Below, in pieces: positions 62,563 to 64,000 of a DNA stretch of 64,000 bases. Below the pieces are notes generated by a model. That model saw nothing but the letters and a program-made list of their open reading frames with translations. It was not told where the DNA came from and did no database searches. Origin of the DNA: Hydrocarboniclastica marina (GTDB lineage: Bacteria > Pseudomonadota > Gammaproteobacteria > Pseudomonadales > Oleiphilaceae); the NCBI RefSeq assembly GCF_004851605.1, contig NZ_CP031093.1, positions 3,410,692 to 3,474,691 on the forward strand. Reading direction: 5' to 3'. The first letter of the stretch is position 1. Each line of letters begins with the position of its first letter. Made by a program: the position numbers and the translations under genes.

Positions 62563-63013
62563 ATGAGTCATCCTGTAATCAATCAATTGTGCTGCCTTTC
62601 ATCGTAATGATGAGGGTCAGCGATATGCGGAAAAAACACGAGGGAATCAAAGACAGGACTGTGCACTACCAGTAACAACCGAATAACGTCTTAGTCTGAA
62701 TTTTATTGCCAGATCTTTTCTACCCGCACACCTTAACCCAGCGAACCGGGCAGGCATAGCTTTTTCGTATACGTAATTGCCCCGGAAGGGTTGGAGCCTC
62801 GGCGGGTTCCATGGGCCTGTGCCGCGCAACCACGAGGACGCAGAGGCTACCGCCTACGCCCTGCTCGTCCAGACGGTTGATTACAAAGCTGAAGGCCCGC
62901 AGTCCCGCTGGTTAACAATTAAACACCTGCCGTTTGACAGGTAATGTCAGCGCCTCGTAGCGTGAGGTAGAGATCGCCGGGTTCAATAGCCGGTCCAGGT
63001 AAAAGGAGCGACC
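62563..63013. other. Region between cspA and PRC-barrel gene
   Basis: About 450 bases without a convincing gene. It must contain the cold-shock gene promoter and a likely structured 5' leader, as is usual for cspA genes. I see no clear motif beyond that. A weak minus-strand frame (62647-62829) is not supported. Confidence 0.4.
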
Positions 63014-63787
63014 ATGACTGCTAAACAGTTTCTGACCGGGTCCTGTACGCTGGCCCTCATCGTTGCCTTGGCCGGCTGCGCCCAATCCCCCTTGGAACAA
63101 GAAGACACCGACGCGATGATCAGCGCCGGGGCTGATGTCGAATTCATAAAGCTGGACAACTGGAGCTACGACAAACTCTACGAGCTTGGTGGTATGCGGG
63201 CGGACAGACTGATGAAGTCCGGCGTCTACTCCACTGGAGGCAAAGAGATTGGCAGCGTTGCCAACATCATCATTGACGAAGACAATCGCGCGGTTGCTCT
63301 TATCGCCCAGGTTGGTGGCTTATGGGGGATCGGTGACACCCCTGTGGCCGTCCCGTGGGAAGATGTCGAGGTGGCCGGAGACAGGATTACCGTGCCCGTG
63401 ACTGAAGATAACGTGGAGAGCTATCGTCTTTTTGACAACAAACACATAACAGGGCGCAACCTGCGGCAGACCGTCAAAGTCGAAGAAGATGTTGAGACCG
63501 GGCCCCGAACCTGGAAGCTCACCAGCCTGCTGAATGACTACGCAACGCTCAACGGCGGCGTGGGCTACGGCTACGTTAACGACGTCGTATTGTCCCACGA
63601 CGGCGCGATTCAGGCCGTAATCATCGAGTCTGCCTCGCGCTACGGTATCGGGCCTTATGCTTATCCGTTCTACGGTTACGATCAGCAGTGGAACCCCGCT
63701 TTCGAAACCTATGAACTTCCTTACGGCGAAACAGAAGTGCGTGGACTGGAACCCTTTGACTCCGAGCGCCTGGACAAACGCCCGTAG
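63014..63787 (+). CDS. PRC-barrel domain lipoprotein
   Basis: This 257-residue protein has a lipobox (LAGCAQ, Cys at about residue 22). It has two PRC-barrel-like stretches: GKEIGSVANIIIDEDNRAVALIAQVGGLWGIGDTPVAVPWEDVEV and GYGYVNDVVLSHDGAIQAVIIES. ATG 63014 is preceded by AGGAG. The role is unclear; PRC barrels in photosynthetic and environmental bacteria act as scaffolds. It is followed by another secreted-protein gene 138 bases later, partly outside the window. Confidence 0.82.
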   Translation: MTAKQFLTGSCTLALIVALAGCAQSPLEQEDTDAMISAGADVEFIKLDNWSYDKLYELGGMRADRLMKSGVYSTGGKEIGSVANIIIDEDNRAVALIAQVGGLWGIGDTPVAVPWEDVEVAGDRITVPVTEDNVESYRLFDNKHITGRNLRQTVKVEEDVETGPRTWKLTSLLNDYATLNGGVGYGYVNDVVLSHDGAIQAVIIESASRYGIGPYAYPFYGYDQQWNPAFETYELPYGETEVRGLEPFDSERLDKRP

Positions 63788-63925
63788 CACGAGCCAGGCG
63801 GCACGGGTAACTCAGCACCGCACACTGTACCTGAGGCTTTATGCGGCGCCGGGAGCCGTCTGCAAGATGCTACCTGGACAGACAAACGCGAGAAGTTTTC
63901 TGGACAACCAAAAGGAGATTGGTTT

Positions 63926-64000
63926 ATGAACAAACGGATACTTTCTGCCATCGTTATTGGCAATCTGTTGCTGTGCCCGCTGGCGTTGGCGCAGGATGAA
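63926..64000 (+). CDS. Secreted protein, N-terminus only (window edge)
   Basis: ATG 63926 follows AAGGAG. The 25 visible residues (MNKRILSAIVIGNLLL..LALAQDE) form a clear signal peptide with an Ala-Leu-Ala cleavage site. The mature protein lies outside the window, so no function can be given. Confidence 0.75.
   Translation, partial: MNKRILSAIVIGNLLLCPLALAQDE

Noticed and set aside
62647-62829. 60-codon minus-strand frame
   Set aside because: No ribosome-binding site or domain is visible and the composition is unlike a protein. It more likely belongs to the intergenic and cspA leader region.

Overview
This 64 kb window looks like chromosome from a marine gammaproteobacterium of the Marinobacter/Pseudomonas type. 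That is an inference from gene content: a family I.1/I.2 lipase with a LifO foldase, an NhaD antiporter, the EF-P paralogue EfpL/YeiP, valine catabolism with MmsA/MmsB, TonB-dependent iron uptake, a cold-shock protein and a ceramidase. Base composition is GC-rich almost throughout. The exception is about 6.1-10.3 kb, which is clearly more AT-rich. I see no rRNA, tRNA, CRISPR array or intact insertion sequence.

Layout. 0-6 kb: the end of a dihaem cytochrome c (TsdA-like), then a three-gene drug-export operon (HlyD-type adaptor, RbbA-type fused ABC protein, YhhJ-type permease). 6.1-14 kb: an accessory island. It holds a decayed ATPase, an ietA-ietS pair (AAA+ ATPase plus subtilase, known as a toxin-antitoxin and anti-phage module), small membrane proteins, two complete higBA loci, a yefM antitoxin whose yoeB partner is truncated, and repeated hairpin and GGGACAGATT-type sequences. 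14-21.4 kb: a Fur-type iron/siderophore locus (TonB receptor, binding protein, two FecCD permeases, ATPase, sucrase/ferredoxin-like protein). 21.5-28.2 kb: a valine/isobutyrate operon (acyl-CoA dehydrogenase, HIBYL-CoA hydrolase, MmsB, enoyl-CoA hydratase, MmsA) with a divergent LysR regulator.

28.2-37.4 kb: an SDR enzyme, NhaD, then a secreted lipase, a divergent TetR regulator and the lipase foldase, followed by a crotonase and a large lipoprotein. 37.5-46.3 kb: a neutral ceramidase, a candidate pore-forming effector with two tandem paralogous membrane immunity proteins, an alanine-racemase-like/sugar-lactone-oxidase pair, a DASS transporter and a SAP-like protein. 46.6-59 kb: small housekeeping and accessory genes, including VOC, hydrolase, M23, two GNATs, GFA, a Crp/DUF2892 pair, a racemase, a SET protein with a membrane partner, an AEC transporter, EfpL and AzlCD. 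59-64 kb: an AraC regulator, an SGNH/GDSL lipoprotein hydrolase followed by a divergent LifO-like foldase, a cold-shock protein, a PRC-barrel lipoprotein and the start of a secreted protein.

The most promising unexplained units are the SGNH hydrolase with its LifO-like partner (60.4-62.3 kb) and the membrane-active effector with duplicated immunity genes (39.4-41.1 kb). Next come the SET-domain/membrane-protein pair (53.7-55.5 kb) and the toxin-antitoxin cluster bounded by hairpin repeats (11.3-14 kb).
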